From: Desulfotignum sp.
GTDB lineage: Bacteria; Desulfobacterota; Desulfobacteria; Desulfobacterales; Desulfobacteraceae
Assembly: GCA_011390335.1 (NCBI GenBank)
Contig: JAABSO010000040.1
Span: 1-35,892 of the forward strand
Direction: 5' to 3'
Length of the DNA stretch: 35,892 nucleotides
Shown: piece after piece, positions 24,408-32,112 of the stretch
Layout of the letters: each line of letters starts with the position of its first letter
Position numbering within the stretch: the first letter of the stretch is position 1
The notes under the pieces: model-generated
Told to the model about the DNA's origin: nothing
What the model saw: only the letters and a program-made list of their open reading frames with translations
The model's database searches: none
Position numbers and translations under genes: made by a program

Positions 24408-24611
24408 CTATTGCATCTTTTCTCCGGCTTCTTCGAGTTTTTCACCGGTTTTTTCCGTTAATTCTTCAGCCTTCTCACCAATCTGCTCAGCGGCTTCATC
24501 TATTTTTTCGCCTGTCCTTTCTGCAGGCCCTTCCTTTTCACAGCCTATAGTGCCGATTCCTAAAAAAGCCAGAAAACTTATCAAAACGATAAATTTTTTA
24601 AGTGCGGCCAT
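24408..24611 (-). CDS. Small lipoprotein with heptad repeats
   Basis: A 67-residue lipoprotein. The signal has a basic start (MAALKKF), a hydrophobic core and a lipobox ending IGTIGC, giving acylation at C24. The mature part repeats GEKIDEAAEQ, GEKAEELTEK and GEKLEEAGEK, an amphipathic coiled-coil or periplasmic helix of the kind seen in small stress-linked lipoproteins. AAAGGAGA lies ahead of the ATG at 24611. It precedes the DUF1328 gene and likely forms a stress-responsive pair with it. Confidence 0.85.
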   Translation of the reverse strand: MAALKKFIVLISFLAFLGIGTIGCEKEGPAERTGEKIDEAAEQIGEKAEELTEKTGEKLEEAGEKMQ

Positions 24612-24832
24612 AACTGGGTCTCCTTTTATCCGGTTATAATGTCTGTCACAAAATTACTCTCCTGAAGGCAACCATATTTATTAATCAATTTCAATATAAT
24701 ACACCGGATACCAGCTTATCCATAAGTGAAACAATGTATATTCAAAAATTATTACCTGTAGATGGGGCAGATTTTCCTAAATGGTGGTTTTATCTGTTAA
24801 AGCGATGTATGCTGGAAAATTTACACGCCGTT

Positions 24833-25522
24833 TTACGACATGGCGTAAAATTGTTTGATAAATGCTTCCTGCACCTCATAAGACCAGTGTACATCCTTGA
24901 ATACCCGGGCCGCTTCCGCGGGATTATCCTGCTTCAGGAACGTAATATACCGGTCATGCTCGTCGCAGTTTCTCAGTTCCCATTCCGGAATATAGCTCTG
25001 CCCCTGGAAATCATAGAGCCTGTGTTTGATGGGGGACATGAATTTTCCCAGAAGGGGGTTGTCCGAAAGGGTGTTTACCACATCATGGAAGGCCAGGTTG
25101 GTTTTGAAAAGATTGGAAAAATTATCGCTTTTGATGTTTTCGCGCATCTGTTGGTTCAGCCGTTCCAAACGTAAGATATGGGCGGGTTTAATTTTATCAA
25201 AGTTGTCTTGGACAATGGCGGCCTCGATGATGCCGATACTGCCGTAGGCATGTTTTACATCTTCAAGCGTCAGGGCATTGACCATGACGCCCCGCCTGGG
25301 CAGGATGGTTACAAACCCCTCCAGCTCCAGATGAATCAGCGCATCCCGCAACGGGGTTTTGCTGATCCCTAGTTGTTCCGCAATCCGGTTCAGGTTTATG
25401 GTTGAGCCGGGAACCAGGCCGCCTGTGGTCATCTCGTTTCTGAGATATTCATAGACCTGTTCCCTTAATGATAAAATATTCAACCGATGTGTCATTGTTC
25501 GTTGTTGCCCTTGTATTTTCAT
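24833..25522 (-). CDS. GntR-family regulator with FCD domain
   Basis: A FadR/FCD-type regulator, 229 residues from the first ATG (25522) or 220 from the second (25495). The winged helix covers about residues 15-80: LREQVYEYLRNEMTTGG, then NLNRIAEQLGISKTPLRDAL and GFVTILPRRGVMV. The C-terminal FCD domain (about 90-220) has RNCDEHDRYITFLKQD, whose acidic and His residues often bind a metal and ligand. The promoter at 25534-25562 leaves almost no leader before 25522, which favours 25495 or leaderless translation. It is divergent from xsc-tpa and is the obvious regulator of taurine use, probably sensing taurine or sulfoacetaldehyde. That role is inferred from position. Confidence 0.9.
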   Translation of the reverse strand: MKIQGQQRTMTHRLNILSLREQVYEYLRNEMTTGGLVPGSTINLNRIAEQLGISKTPLRDALIHLELEGFVTILPRRGVMVNALTLEDVKHAYGSIGIIEAAIVQDNFDKIKPAHILRLERLNQQMRENIKSDNFSNLFKTNLAFHDVVNTLSDNPLLGKFMSPIKHRLYDFQGQSYIPEWELRNCDEHDRYITFLKQDNPAEAARVFKDVHWSYEVQEAFIKQFYAMS

Positions 25523-25533
25523 GCCAAATGCTT

Positions 25534-25562
25534 CTTATATATGAATTAAGATATTCAGTCAA
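25534..25562 (-). promoter_or_regulatory. Promoter of the GntR regulator
   Basis: On the - strand TTGACT (25562-25557), a 17-base spacer and TATAAG (25539-25534) form a strong sigma-70 promoter. Its start point would lie only about five bases ahead of the first ATG at 25522. Confidence 0.75.
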
Positions 25563-25703
25563 TGATCTGGTTTCTGTCTTGCCGATGGGTCAGATCAGAG
25601 GAACGCAATAGCCCGGGGTATCCAAAAGATTGATCTCATAGTCTTTATAATTAAACTTCATCACGGATAAGGAAACGGAAATTCTTTCGGGGCACGAAAC
25701 TTG

Positions 25704-25732
25704 TTTACATTATCTTGCATATGACGTATAAA
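25704..25732 (+). promoter_or_regulatory. Promoter of xsc-tpa
   Basis: TTTACA (25704-25709), a 17-base spacer and TATAAA (25727-25732) match sigma-70 at five of six positions each. Transcription should start near 25739, leaving a leader of about 124 bases before the xsc ATG. The rest of the 25523-25862 gap holds the divergent regulator promoter and the inverted repeat listed next. Confidence 0.75.
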
Positions 25733-25740
25733 CCAGACAC

Positions 25741-25771
25741 TGATATCTGATATATCACACATCAGATATCA
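25741..25771. promoter_or_regulatory. Perfect 11-bp inverted repeat, candidate operator of xsc-tpa
   Basis: TGATATCTGAT (25741-25751) and ATCAGATATCA (25761-25771) are exact complements around a 9-base spacer. The repeat begins directly after the predicted transcription start, the usual place for a repressor site. The divergent GntR regulator is the likely binder. Confidence 0.7.
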
Positions 25772-25862
25772 ATTGCGTTAATTACAGACTGCCTGGCTGC
25801 CATACCCTTTATTGACAATGCATCCAGGATCTAAAAAACGACTCAACAGAGGAAGAAAACCC

Positions 25863-27641
25863 ATGAAAATGACTACAGAAGAGGCATTTGTAAAAATACT
25901 CCAGATGCACGGCATCGACAATGCATTCGGAATTATCGGTTCTGCCATGATGCCGATTTCAGATCTGTTTCCCAAAGCTGGAATCACTTTCTGGGACTGC
26001 GGCCACGAAGGCAACGCTGGAACCATGTCTGACGGTTACACCCGGGCTTCCGGCAAAATGTCCATGATGATCGCCCAGAACGGCCCGGGCATCACCAACT
26101 TTGTTACCCCGGTTAAAACTGCCTATTGGAACCACACGCCACTGCTTCTGGTTACCCCCCAGGCAGCCAACATGACAATGGGTCAGGGCGGATTCCAGGA
26201 AGTTCCCCAGATGGCATTGTTTGAAGATATGGTCGCCTATCAGGAAGAAGTTCGTCATCCTTCCCGCATTGCAGAAGTTCTAAACCGGGTTATCACCCAG
26301 GCCAAGCGTGCCTCTGCCCCTGCACAGATCAATGTGCCCCGTGATTTCTGGACCCAGGTCATCGACATCGAACTGCCCGCCATTGTTGAATTCGAAACCC
26401 CTGCAGGCGGCGAAGAAGCCGTCACCAAGGCTGCGGAACTTCTTTCCAATGCAAAATTCCCTGTCATCCTCAACGGTGCCGGTGTTGTTATCGGTGGTGC
26501 CATCAAGGATTCCATGGCGCTTGCAGAACGCCTTGATGCCCCTGTCTGCTGCGGCTACCAGCATAATGATGCCTTCCCCGGAAGCCATCCCCTTTATACC
26601 GGCACCCTGGGTTACAATGGGTCCAAAGCAGCCATGGAGCTCATTGCCAAAGCAGACGTGGTTCTGGCCCTTGGTACCCGTCTCAACCCCTTTTCCACCC
26701 TGCCCGGTTACGGCATTGATTACTGGCCCACCAATGCTGCCATCATTCAGGTTGATATCAACCCCGACCGCATCGGCCTGACCAAACCTGTTACTGTAGG
26801 TATTGTTGGTGATGCTAAAAAAGTAGCCCGGGGTATCCTGGCAAAACTTGCCGACACCGCCGGTGATACTGACCGTGATTCCCGTAAAGCGATAGTTGAA
26901 ACCGTTAAAGTTGACTGGGCCAGGGAACTGGCCGGCATGGATCACGAAGCAGATGATCCCGGAACAACCTGGAACGAGCGTGCCCGTAAGCAGGATCCCG
27001 AAAAAATCACCTCCCGCATGGCATGGAGAGCAATCTGCGAAGCACTGCCCAAAGAGGCCATCATCTCTTCCGACATCGGAAATTCATGTGCCATTGGTGC
27101 AGCTTACCCCAGCTTTGAACAAGGCCGAAAATACCTGGCACCAGGCATGTTCGGTCCCTGCGGATACGGTTTTCCCGCCATCCTGGGTGCTAAAATTGCA
27201 CAGCCCGACGTACCGGTTGTCGGTTTTGCCGGTGACGGCGCTTTTGGTATCTCCATGAACGAAATGGTTGCCTGCGGTCGTGACGAGTGGCCTGCCGTTA
27301 CCATGATTATCTTCCGGAACTACCACTGGGGAGCAGAAAAACGGAACACCACGCTCTGGTACTCCGACAACTTCGTAGGTACCGAGCTGAACCGTGACGC
27401 TCACTACTCCGACATTGCAAAAGCATGCGGTGTAGAAGGTGTACAGGCCACCACTATGGCTGATCTGACAAAAAAACTCTCCGCTGCCATCAAGGCGCAG
27501 ATGGAAGAAGGCAAAACCACTTTCATCGAGGTTCTGACCAACATGGAACTGGGCGAACCGTTCCGTCGTGACGCTATGAAAGCACCGGTTGCCGTTGCCG
27601 GTATTGATAAAGCCGATATGAAAATCCAGAAAGGCTGCTAA
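25863..27641 (+). CDS. xsc: Sulfoacetaldehyde acetyltransferase
   Basis: A thiamine-diphosphate enzyme that turns sulfoacetaldehyde plus phosphate into acetyl phosphate and sulfite (EC 2.3.3.15); cytoplasmic, 592 residues, the normal length. The catalytic Glu is E49 in CGHEGNAGTMSDGYTRASGK. The family-typical VKTAYWNHTPLLLVTPQAAN and MGQGGFQEVPQM follow. The diphosphate/metal motif begins GDGAFGIS at 457 and reaches the Asn in IIFRNYHWGAEKRN. I chose ATG at 25863, 8 bases after AGAGGAAG; an in-frame ATG upstream gives a non-family extension. It is first in the unit with tpa. Codons end in T more often than in the flanking operons. Sulfite would serve as electron acceptor in a sulfate reducer. 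Confidence 0.95.
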   Translation: MKMTTEEAFVKILQMHGIDNAFGIIGSAMMPISDLFPKAGITFWDCGHEGNAGTMSDGYTRASGKMSMMIAQNGPGITNFVTPVKTAYWNHTPLLLVTPQAANMTMGQGGFQEVPQMALFEDMVAYQEEVRHPSRIAEVLNRVITQAKRASAPAQINVPRDFWTQVIDIELPAIVEFETPAGGEEAVTKAAELLSNAKFPVILNGAGVVIGGAIKDSMALAERLDAPVCCGYQHNDAFPGSHPLYTGTLGYNGSKAAMELIAKADVVLALGTRLNPFSTLPGYGIDYWPTNAAIIQVDINPDRIGLTKPVTVGIVGDAKKVARGILAKLADTAGDTDRDSRKAIVETVKVDWARELAGMDHEADDPGTTWNERARKQDPEKITSRMAWRAICEALPKEAIISSDIGNSCAIGAAYPSFEQGRKYLAPGMFGPCGYGFPAILGAKIAQPDVPVVGFAGDGAFGISMNEMVACGRDEWPAVTMIIFRNYHWGAEKRNTTLWYSDNFVGTELNRDAHYSDIAKACGVEGVQATTMADLTKKLSAAIKAQMEEGKTTFIEVLTNMELGEPFRRDAMKAPVAVAGIDKADMKIQKGC

Positions 27642-27680
27642 GGCTAAATCGGACACTGCAGTTCTACTGCATTTTCATAG

Positions 27681-27714
27681 GGGCCCGGTAATTCCCGCCA
27701 GTATTATCGGGCCC
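27681..27714 (+). other. Intercistronic stem-loop between xsc and tpa
   Basis: GGGCCCGGTAAT (27681-27692) pairs with ATTATCGGGCCC (27703-27714), 12 bp with one G-U pair and a 10-base loop. No T-run follows. It probably stabilises the xsc message or tunes the xsc/tpa ratio. Confidence 0.7.
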
Positions 27715-27756
27715 TGACACAAAAATTTCAGATATTTAAATATTGAAGGGTTACCC

Positions 27757-29154
27757 ATGACAGAAAAATTCAATTGGCTTGACTACGATGTAGAAGAGAT
27801 GGTTGCCGGCGACAGAGATGCCCTCTGGCATCACCTCAAACCACATAAGGTTTTTGAATCCGCAGAGCAGATGATCATTGTAGAAGGCAACGGCCTCATG
27901 GTCAAAGATATCCGTGGCCGGGAATACCTTGATTGTACCTCAGGCGGCGTCTGGAGCGTCATGGTTGGCTACGGCCGGGATTCCATTGCAGAAGCCGTCT
28001 GTGACCAGCTGAAGAAAATGCCCTATTTCGCAGGGGTTTTCGGAAACATTCCCAGCATCAAATTTGCTCAGAAACTGCTGGAGAAACTGCCCAATCACGA
28101 CAAAGTTTTTTTCTCAAGCTCAGGTTCCGAAGCCAATGAGAAAGCCTTTAAAATAATCCGGCAGGCCTCCAGAATCAGCCCGGAACGTAAAGGCAAATTT
28201 AAAATCATGTACAGGGACAGGGATTACCACGGCACCACCTTCGGCGCCATGAGCGCCACAGGCCAGGCCCAGAGGAAACAGGATTTCGGGCCTTTCCTGG
28301 ACGGCTTTGTTGAATTTCCCCATTGTGCTTGCTACCGCTGCCCTTACGAAAAAACTTACGGAAACTGTGATATCGAATGTGCCCGAAAGGTTGAAGACAT
28401 CATTCGAAAAGAAGGGGCCGACACCATCGGCGGCCTGATCGTCGAACCCATCACTGCCGGCGGCGGTATCCTCAAACCCGTACCCGAGTATTACCCCATC
28501 CTTCAGGAGATCTGCAAAAAGTACGATATCTGGATGATCATGGATGAGGTTGTCTGCGGTTTCGGCCGAACCGGTACTTTCTGGGGCCACCAGCATTATG
28601 ATGTTGACCCCGACATCGTCACCATGGCCAAGGGTCTTGCTTCTTCCTACGGTGCACTCTCCGCCACTGCTGTAAAACAAAAAATCTACGATGTCTTTCT
28701 CTGCAACCCTTCAGATCCTGATGACAGACTCAACTACTTCAGGGACATTTCCACCTACGGCGGTTGTACTGCCGCTCTGACCGCTGCCCTTGAAAGCACC
28801 CGGATCATTGAGGATGAAAATCTCCTTGATAACGCCGTTGAAGTCGGCGCCTACCTCAATGAAAAACTGACTGGGCTGAAAAAATACGATGTTGTCGGTG
28901 AAGTTCGGGGCCAGGGGCTGTTTGCCGGTATCGAATTTGTTGTGGACCGGAATACCAAAGAACCCATTACAGAAGGTCAGATGGCCCAGCTTATGGGAAA
29001 TGTAATGGCTGAAAATGTAATTGTCGGTCGGACCAACTCCAGCTTTCACGGTCTGAACAACATTATGAATTTTGCTCCCTGCCTGACCATTACCAAGGCA
29101 CAGGTGGACATTGTTGTGGCTGCTGTAGAATCAGCCATTCAGAAAACGTTTTAA
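27757..29154 (+). CDS. tpa: Taurine:pyruvate aminotransferase
   Basis: A class III PLP aminotransferase, 465 residues, that moves the amino group of taurine to pyruvate, giving sulfoacetaldehyde and alanine. The PLP lysine is K292 in MAKGLASSYGAL, the pyridine-binding Asp D263 in IMDEVVCGFGRTG; the phosphate site is SSSGSEANEKAFK and the Y-H pair RDYHGTTFGAMS. An internal Cys-rich loop (CACYRCPYEKTYGNCDIEC, about 190-208) occurs in Tpa-like proteins. Direct pairing with xsc, which uses the product, supports this over other omega-aminotransferases. No alanine dehydrogenase, phosphotransacetylase or taurine transporter is present nearby; the next gene is broken. Confidence 0.93.
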   Translation: MTEKFNWLDYDVEEMVAGDRDALWHHLKPHKVFESAEQMIIVEGNGLMVKDIRGREYLDCTSGGVWSVMVGYGRDSIAEAVCDQLKKMPYFAGVFGNIPSIKFAQKLLEKLPNHDKVFFSSSGSEANEKAFKIIRQASRISPERKGKFKIMYRDRDYHGTTFGAMSATGQAQRKQDFGPFLDGFVEFPHCACYRCPYEKTYGNCDIECARKVEDIIRKEGADTIGGLIVEPITAGGGILKPVPEYYPILQEICKKYDIWMIMDEVVCGFGRTGTFWGHQHYDVDPDIVTMAKGLASSYGALSATAVKQKIYDVFLCNPSDPDDRLNYFRDISTYGGCTAALTAALESTRIIEDENLLDNAVEVGAYLNEKLTGLKKYDVVGEVRGQGLFAGIEFVVDRNTKEPITEGQMAQLMGNVMAENVIVGRTNSSFHGLNNIMNFAPCLTITKAQVDIVVAAVESAIQKTF

Positions 29155-29196
29155 TCCAAGGTCAAATAATCAAACCAACATAAAAGGAGACATAAG

Positions 29197-29247
29197 ATGT
29201 CAGTTGGAATTCTTTCTGAAAACACAAAATCCATTTTTTACAGGTTA
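29197..29247 (+). pseudogene. 5' stub of a lost gene downstream of tpa
   Basis: A strong ribosome site AAAGGAG (29188-29194 region) is followed by ATG at 29197 and codons for MSVGILSENTKSIFYRLC. After that the frame runs into the antisense of the GltS-like gene, whose own stop is at 29238-29240. The stub therefore looks like the first 15-17 codons of a third gene of the taurine unit, cut off by a rearrangement. The original product cannot be named; a transporter subunit is possible. Confidence 0.5.
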
Positions 29248-30590
29248 TGCCATAATTTTCTATTCAAGAGGAGCACCAGGGCTGCAAAGAGGATGCCGGC
29301 AAACACAAGGGAAGTGATAAAGGTGCTCCATCCCCACCAGAAAGGTGCATTCAGCAGGGCTGTCAGTCCCCCCACCACGGGAATGGCAAAAATATTCATG
29401 AACCCCAGTTCCCTGGCAACCGGGGTCTTGAACTCCGGGTCCACAATGCGGAGCAGCATCAGCCCGCAGGCCACCGTGCCCGTCACCACGCCGTAGATGG
29501 CAACCGCCCGTTCCAGGGGGTATTCCGACAGCTGTCTGCCCAGCATCCACACCAGCAGCGTGGTCATAACACCGCCTGCCAGCGCGATCGCAAAAAGCGG
29601 GGCCAGATATTTCTGGAGCACGAGCAGTTCAATGCCGCAGCCCGTGGCGACAATGAGATAGTCCACGGAAAAACCGGTGATCCGCCGCTGCAAGGGCGGA
29701 TTCATCAGGCGGGAAAAAGGGGTCCGGGCGGCCAGGCTGCGGAGGATAACGGCAAACACCAGCCCGAACAAAAAGAAAAACCCCCACAGCATACCGGCGA
29801 CGTCCGGGGAGAAGACACCAGTGATGAAAACAAGGAAGAGATAGGTGATCAGATAGACTACCCCCACCTGGGAAAACTGGAAAGCCAGACTGTCCAGGTT
29901 GGCACTGTGGGTGGTCATCCCGCCCGCCGAAGGCGGGGTCTGGTTTTTGGGAAGAATTCCCCGGGAAAAAAATTCCGGCAGTTTTTCCCGGACTTCCGTT
30001 TTCTTTTTCAGGCCGCGGTTGGCCATGGGCACGCCCACAAAAAAGGAGAAAAAATAGCCCAGCGTGGCAAAGGTGAGCCCGATGGTGGCGGCATCTGCAA
30101 AACCGGCTGTTTCCCACACCCTGCCAAAGGACAGGGCCTGCCCCGGGCCCTCGTTAAAGCCTAAGGGCAGCAGAAACCCAAAGGTTTCAAACAGGGGCTG
30201 TCCGCCGGTGACAAAGAGAAAAACGATGAGCGCACCGATAACAGCCTGCATGGGAAAGATCGCCCCCTGGACCAGGGCCATCCAGACCGACCCCTTAATC
30301 AGGGTCTTGCCTGTTTTTTTGCTGCCGGTATCCGGATCAGGCGGGGTCAGGCCCACGGATATAAAGGAGATGTTGAAGAAATGATAGGCAAACGCCTTTA
30401 CCATTTCCGTGTCCATGGGGAAAAAACCGGTGTTGATCACCCCGAGCCCGACAAGGCCGCCGATCAGGCTTGCCGGGAAAAGAAATTTCTGGAAAAAGGG
30501 GATAAAGGCGCGCAGCAAAAGCCCGAGAAGGAGCATCAGCGAGAGAAATCCGAAAATCAGCAGCGGTTCAAAGGGAAACGGGGAGGCCAT
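29238..30590 (-). CDS. GltS-like (ESS family) sodium:amino-acid symporter
   Basis: About 450 residues with roughly eleven hydrophobic segments. The GltS-type fold is indicated by LPLGFNEGPGQALSFG, where GltS has its GGHGTA loop, and a symmetric second half (VDYLIVATGCGIELL, GVVTGTVACGLMLLRI). ESS proteins take up glutamate with sodium; this branch is distant and the substrate may be another acidic amino acid or sulfonate. I chose ATG at 30590, 8 bases after AAGGAG; ATG at 30596 would be too close to that site. It follows the decarboxylase gene by 26 bases, so both are one transcript. Its 3' end abuts the broken gene behind tpa. Confidence 0.78.
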   Translation of the reverse strand: MASPFPFEPLLIFGFLSLMLLLGLLLRAFIPFFQKFLFPASLIGGLVGLGVINTGFFPMDTEMVKAFAYHFFNISFISVGLTPPDPDTGSKKTGKTLIKGSVWMALVQGAIFPMQAVIGALIVFLFVTGGQPLFETFGFLLPLGFNEGPGQALSFGRVWETAGFADAATIGLTFATLGYFFSFFVGVPMANRGLKKKTEVREKLPEFFSRGILPKNQTPPSAGGMTTHSANLDSLAFQFSQVGVVYLITYLFLVFITGVFSPDVAGMLWGFFFLFGLVFAVILRSLAARTPFSRLMNPPLQRRITGFSVDYLIVATGCGIELLVLQKYLAPLFAIALAGGVMTTLLVWMLGRQLSEYPLERAVAIYGVVTGTVACGLMLLRIVDPEFKTPVARELGFMNIFAIPVVGGLTALLNAPFWWGWSTFITSLVFAGILFAALVLLLNRKLWHNL

Positions 30591-30616
30591 TTTCATTTCT
30601 CCTTGCGGTTGGTTTA

Positions 30617-32053
30617 TCAGTTTTCCGGATGAAAGAACGCGTTGGTCACTTGCAGCAGAATCTTTTCCCGCCACAAGGGAGGCAGGGCATCAAGCACCTC
30701 ATTGACCGGTGCCATCCTCTCGGGCATACGCCCGCCCTGTATGCCGGCCAGTGCAAACAGGGATGCCGGGTCGTCAAGGATTGCCTCCCCCTGTTTTTCC
30801 ATGATTTGTCTGACATGGGGCAGCAGCTCTCCTGAGGGCAGTTTTTTTGCATCAGCCACACCCTGCTTCAGGTCCGCGGCAAACCGGTCTGTATGGGCTG
30901 CATTGGAAAGGGTGACAGTCAGATGGATATTGGCCGGTACCCCGTCAAATGACAAAGAAGGCTGGATATACCATCCTTTGAGGTTCATTTCATCGATGAT
31001 ATGAAAAACATTGACGCTGTCGGAGCCGAATGAAAGCAGGGTCATGTCCGGTTCAGCCAGAAGATACAGCTCGGGTATCGATGCAATTGCCTTTTTTATG
31101 GCTTCCACGGCAAAAAGCTGTTTTTCTGCGAATGCAAGGTACTGTTTGTCCCCCACATAGTTGAGAACCGCCCAGGCCGCTGCCATGGGACCGCCGCTCT
31201 TGGTGCTCTGGACCGTAGGATTGATCATGGTGTAACCGAGCCAGCGGGTAAAGGCAAACATCTGGCAGGCCCGCAGCTCAGGATTGCGGTACAGGATCAT
31301 TGACGCGCCTTTGGGGGCATAGGCGTATTTGTGAAGATCAACCGATATAGAGGACACCCCTTCCAGGGAGAAGTCAAACCCGGGGACATCCCGGCCCAGT
31401 CTTTTGAAATAGGGGAGTAAAAATCCGCCCATGCAGGCGTCCGTGTGGAACCAGATGCCGTGTTTTTGTGCAATCCGGGCAAGCGCAGCAATGGGATCGA
31501 TCACGCCCTGGGTATAAGAAGGGGCGGATCCTGCCATAAAAATTGTGTTTTCAGTGATGTGTGCTGCCATGCGGTCAGGATCGGCCTTAAAAGTTTTGGT
31601 GTCCACGGAAACGGTCACAGCTTTGATGCCGAAATAGTGGGCTGCTTTATGAAACGCGGCATGTGCCGTAGTGGGAACCACCATTTCAGGCGCTGTAATC
31701 TCGGGGCGTTTTTTCCGAAAGTAATCCCGGGCTGCTTTCACCGCCAGCAGGATACTCTCCGTGCCCCCGCTGGTAAAGTTTCCCACCACCTTTTGGCCGC
31801 CCTGCAGGTGTTTTCTCATCATCGATACCAGGTCGTTCTCAATCTGCAAAAGGCTTGGATAAACGCTGAAATCCAGGGCATTTTCGCTTAAAAACAGGTT
31901 GTATACCTCCTTGGCAAAGGACAGGATCTCTTGGCCCGGATCAAAAATATAGCCGAACGCCCTGCCCGACTGCCAGTCCATATCATTTTTTCTGTACCGG
32001 CCCAGCGCTTCAAAAATTTCTTCGCGTGCTCGCCCTGTTTCAGGTATTTTCAT
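30617..32053 (-). CDS. PLP-dependent group II decarboxylase / S1P-lyase-like enzyme
   Basis: A 478-residue PLP enzyme of the group II decarboxylase family (glutamate, aspartate and sphingosine-phosphate lyase relatives). The PLP lysine is K242 in SVDLHKYAYAPKGAS, preceded by the usual H241; D205 in HTDACMGG binds the ring nitrogen, and VGNFTSGGTESILLAVKAARD is the phosphate loop. H131 in TTAHAAFHKAAHYFG is the likely stacking His. GAGGAG precedes the ATG at 32053. It is cotranscribed with a GltS-like carrier and lies next to the taurine genes, so an acidic amino acid or cysteate/cysteine sulfinate is a reasonable substrate guess. S1P-lyase-type phosphate-ester cleavage is the alternative. Confidence 0.85.
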   Translation of the reverse strand: MKIPETGRAREEIFEALGRYRKNDMDWQSGRAFGYIFDPGQEILSFAKEVYNLFLSENALDFSVYPSLLQIENDLVSMMRKHLQGGQKVVGNFTSGGTESILLAVKAARDYFRKKRPEITAPEMVVPTTAHAAFHKAAHYFGIKAVTVSVDTKTFKADPDRMAAHITENTIFMAGSAPSYTQGVIDPIAALARIAQKHGIWFHTDACMGGFLLPYFKRLGRDVPGFDFSLEGVSSISVDLHKYAYAPKGASMILYRNPELRACQMFAFTRWLGYTMINPTVQSTKSGGPMAAAWAVLNYVGDKQYLAFAEKQLFAVEAIKKAIASIPELYLLAEPDMTLLSFGSDSVNVFHIIDEMNLKGWYIQPSLSFDGVPANIHLTVTLSNAAHTDRFAADLKQGVADAKKLPSGELLPHVRQIMEKQGEAILDDPASLFALAGIQGGRMPERMAPVNEVLDALPPLWREKILLQVTNAFFHPEN

Positions 32054-32112
32054 TGCAGCTCCTCTGAATAAATTGGTTTTAAGACAGGATTCTGTGCTTC
32101 ATCCTTTCAAAA

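Noticed and set aside
24734..25174. + strand open frame opposite the GntR regulator
   Set aside because: Antisense to a clear regulator gene and with no recognisable domain.
25691..25705. Sigma-54 promoter (GGCAC-N5-TTGT) upstream of xsc
   Set aside because: The -12 GC is replaced by GT, no activator of the NtrC type is present, and a better sigma-70 promoter lies just downstream.
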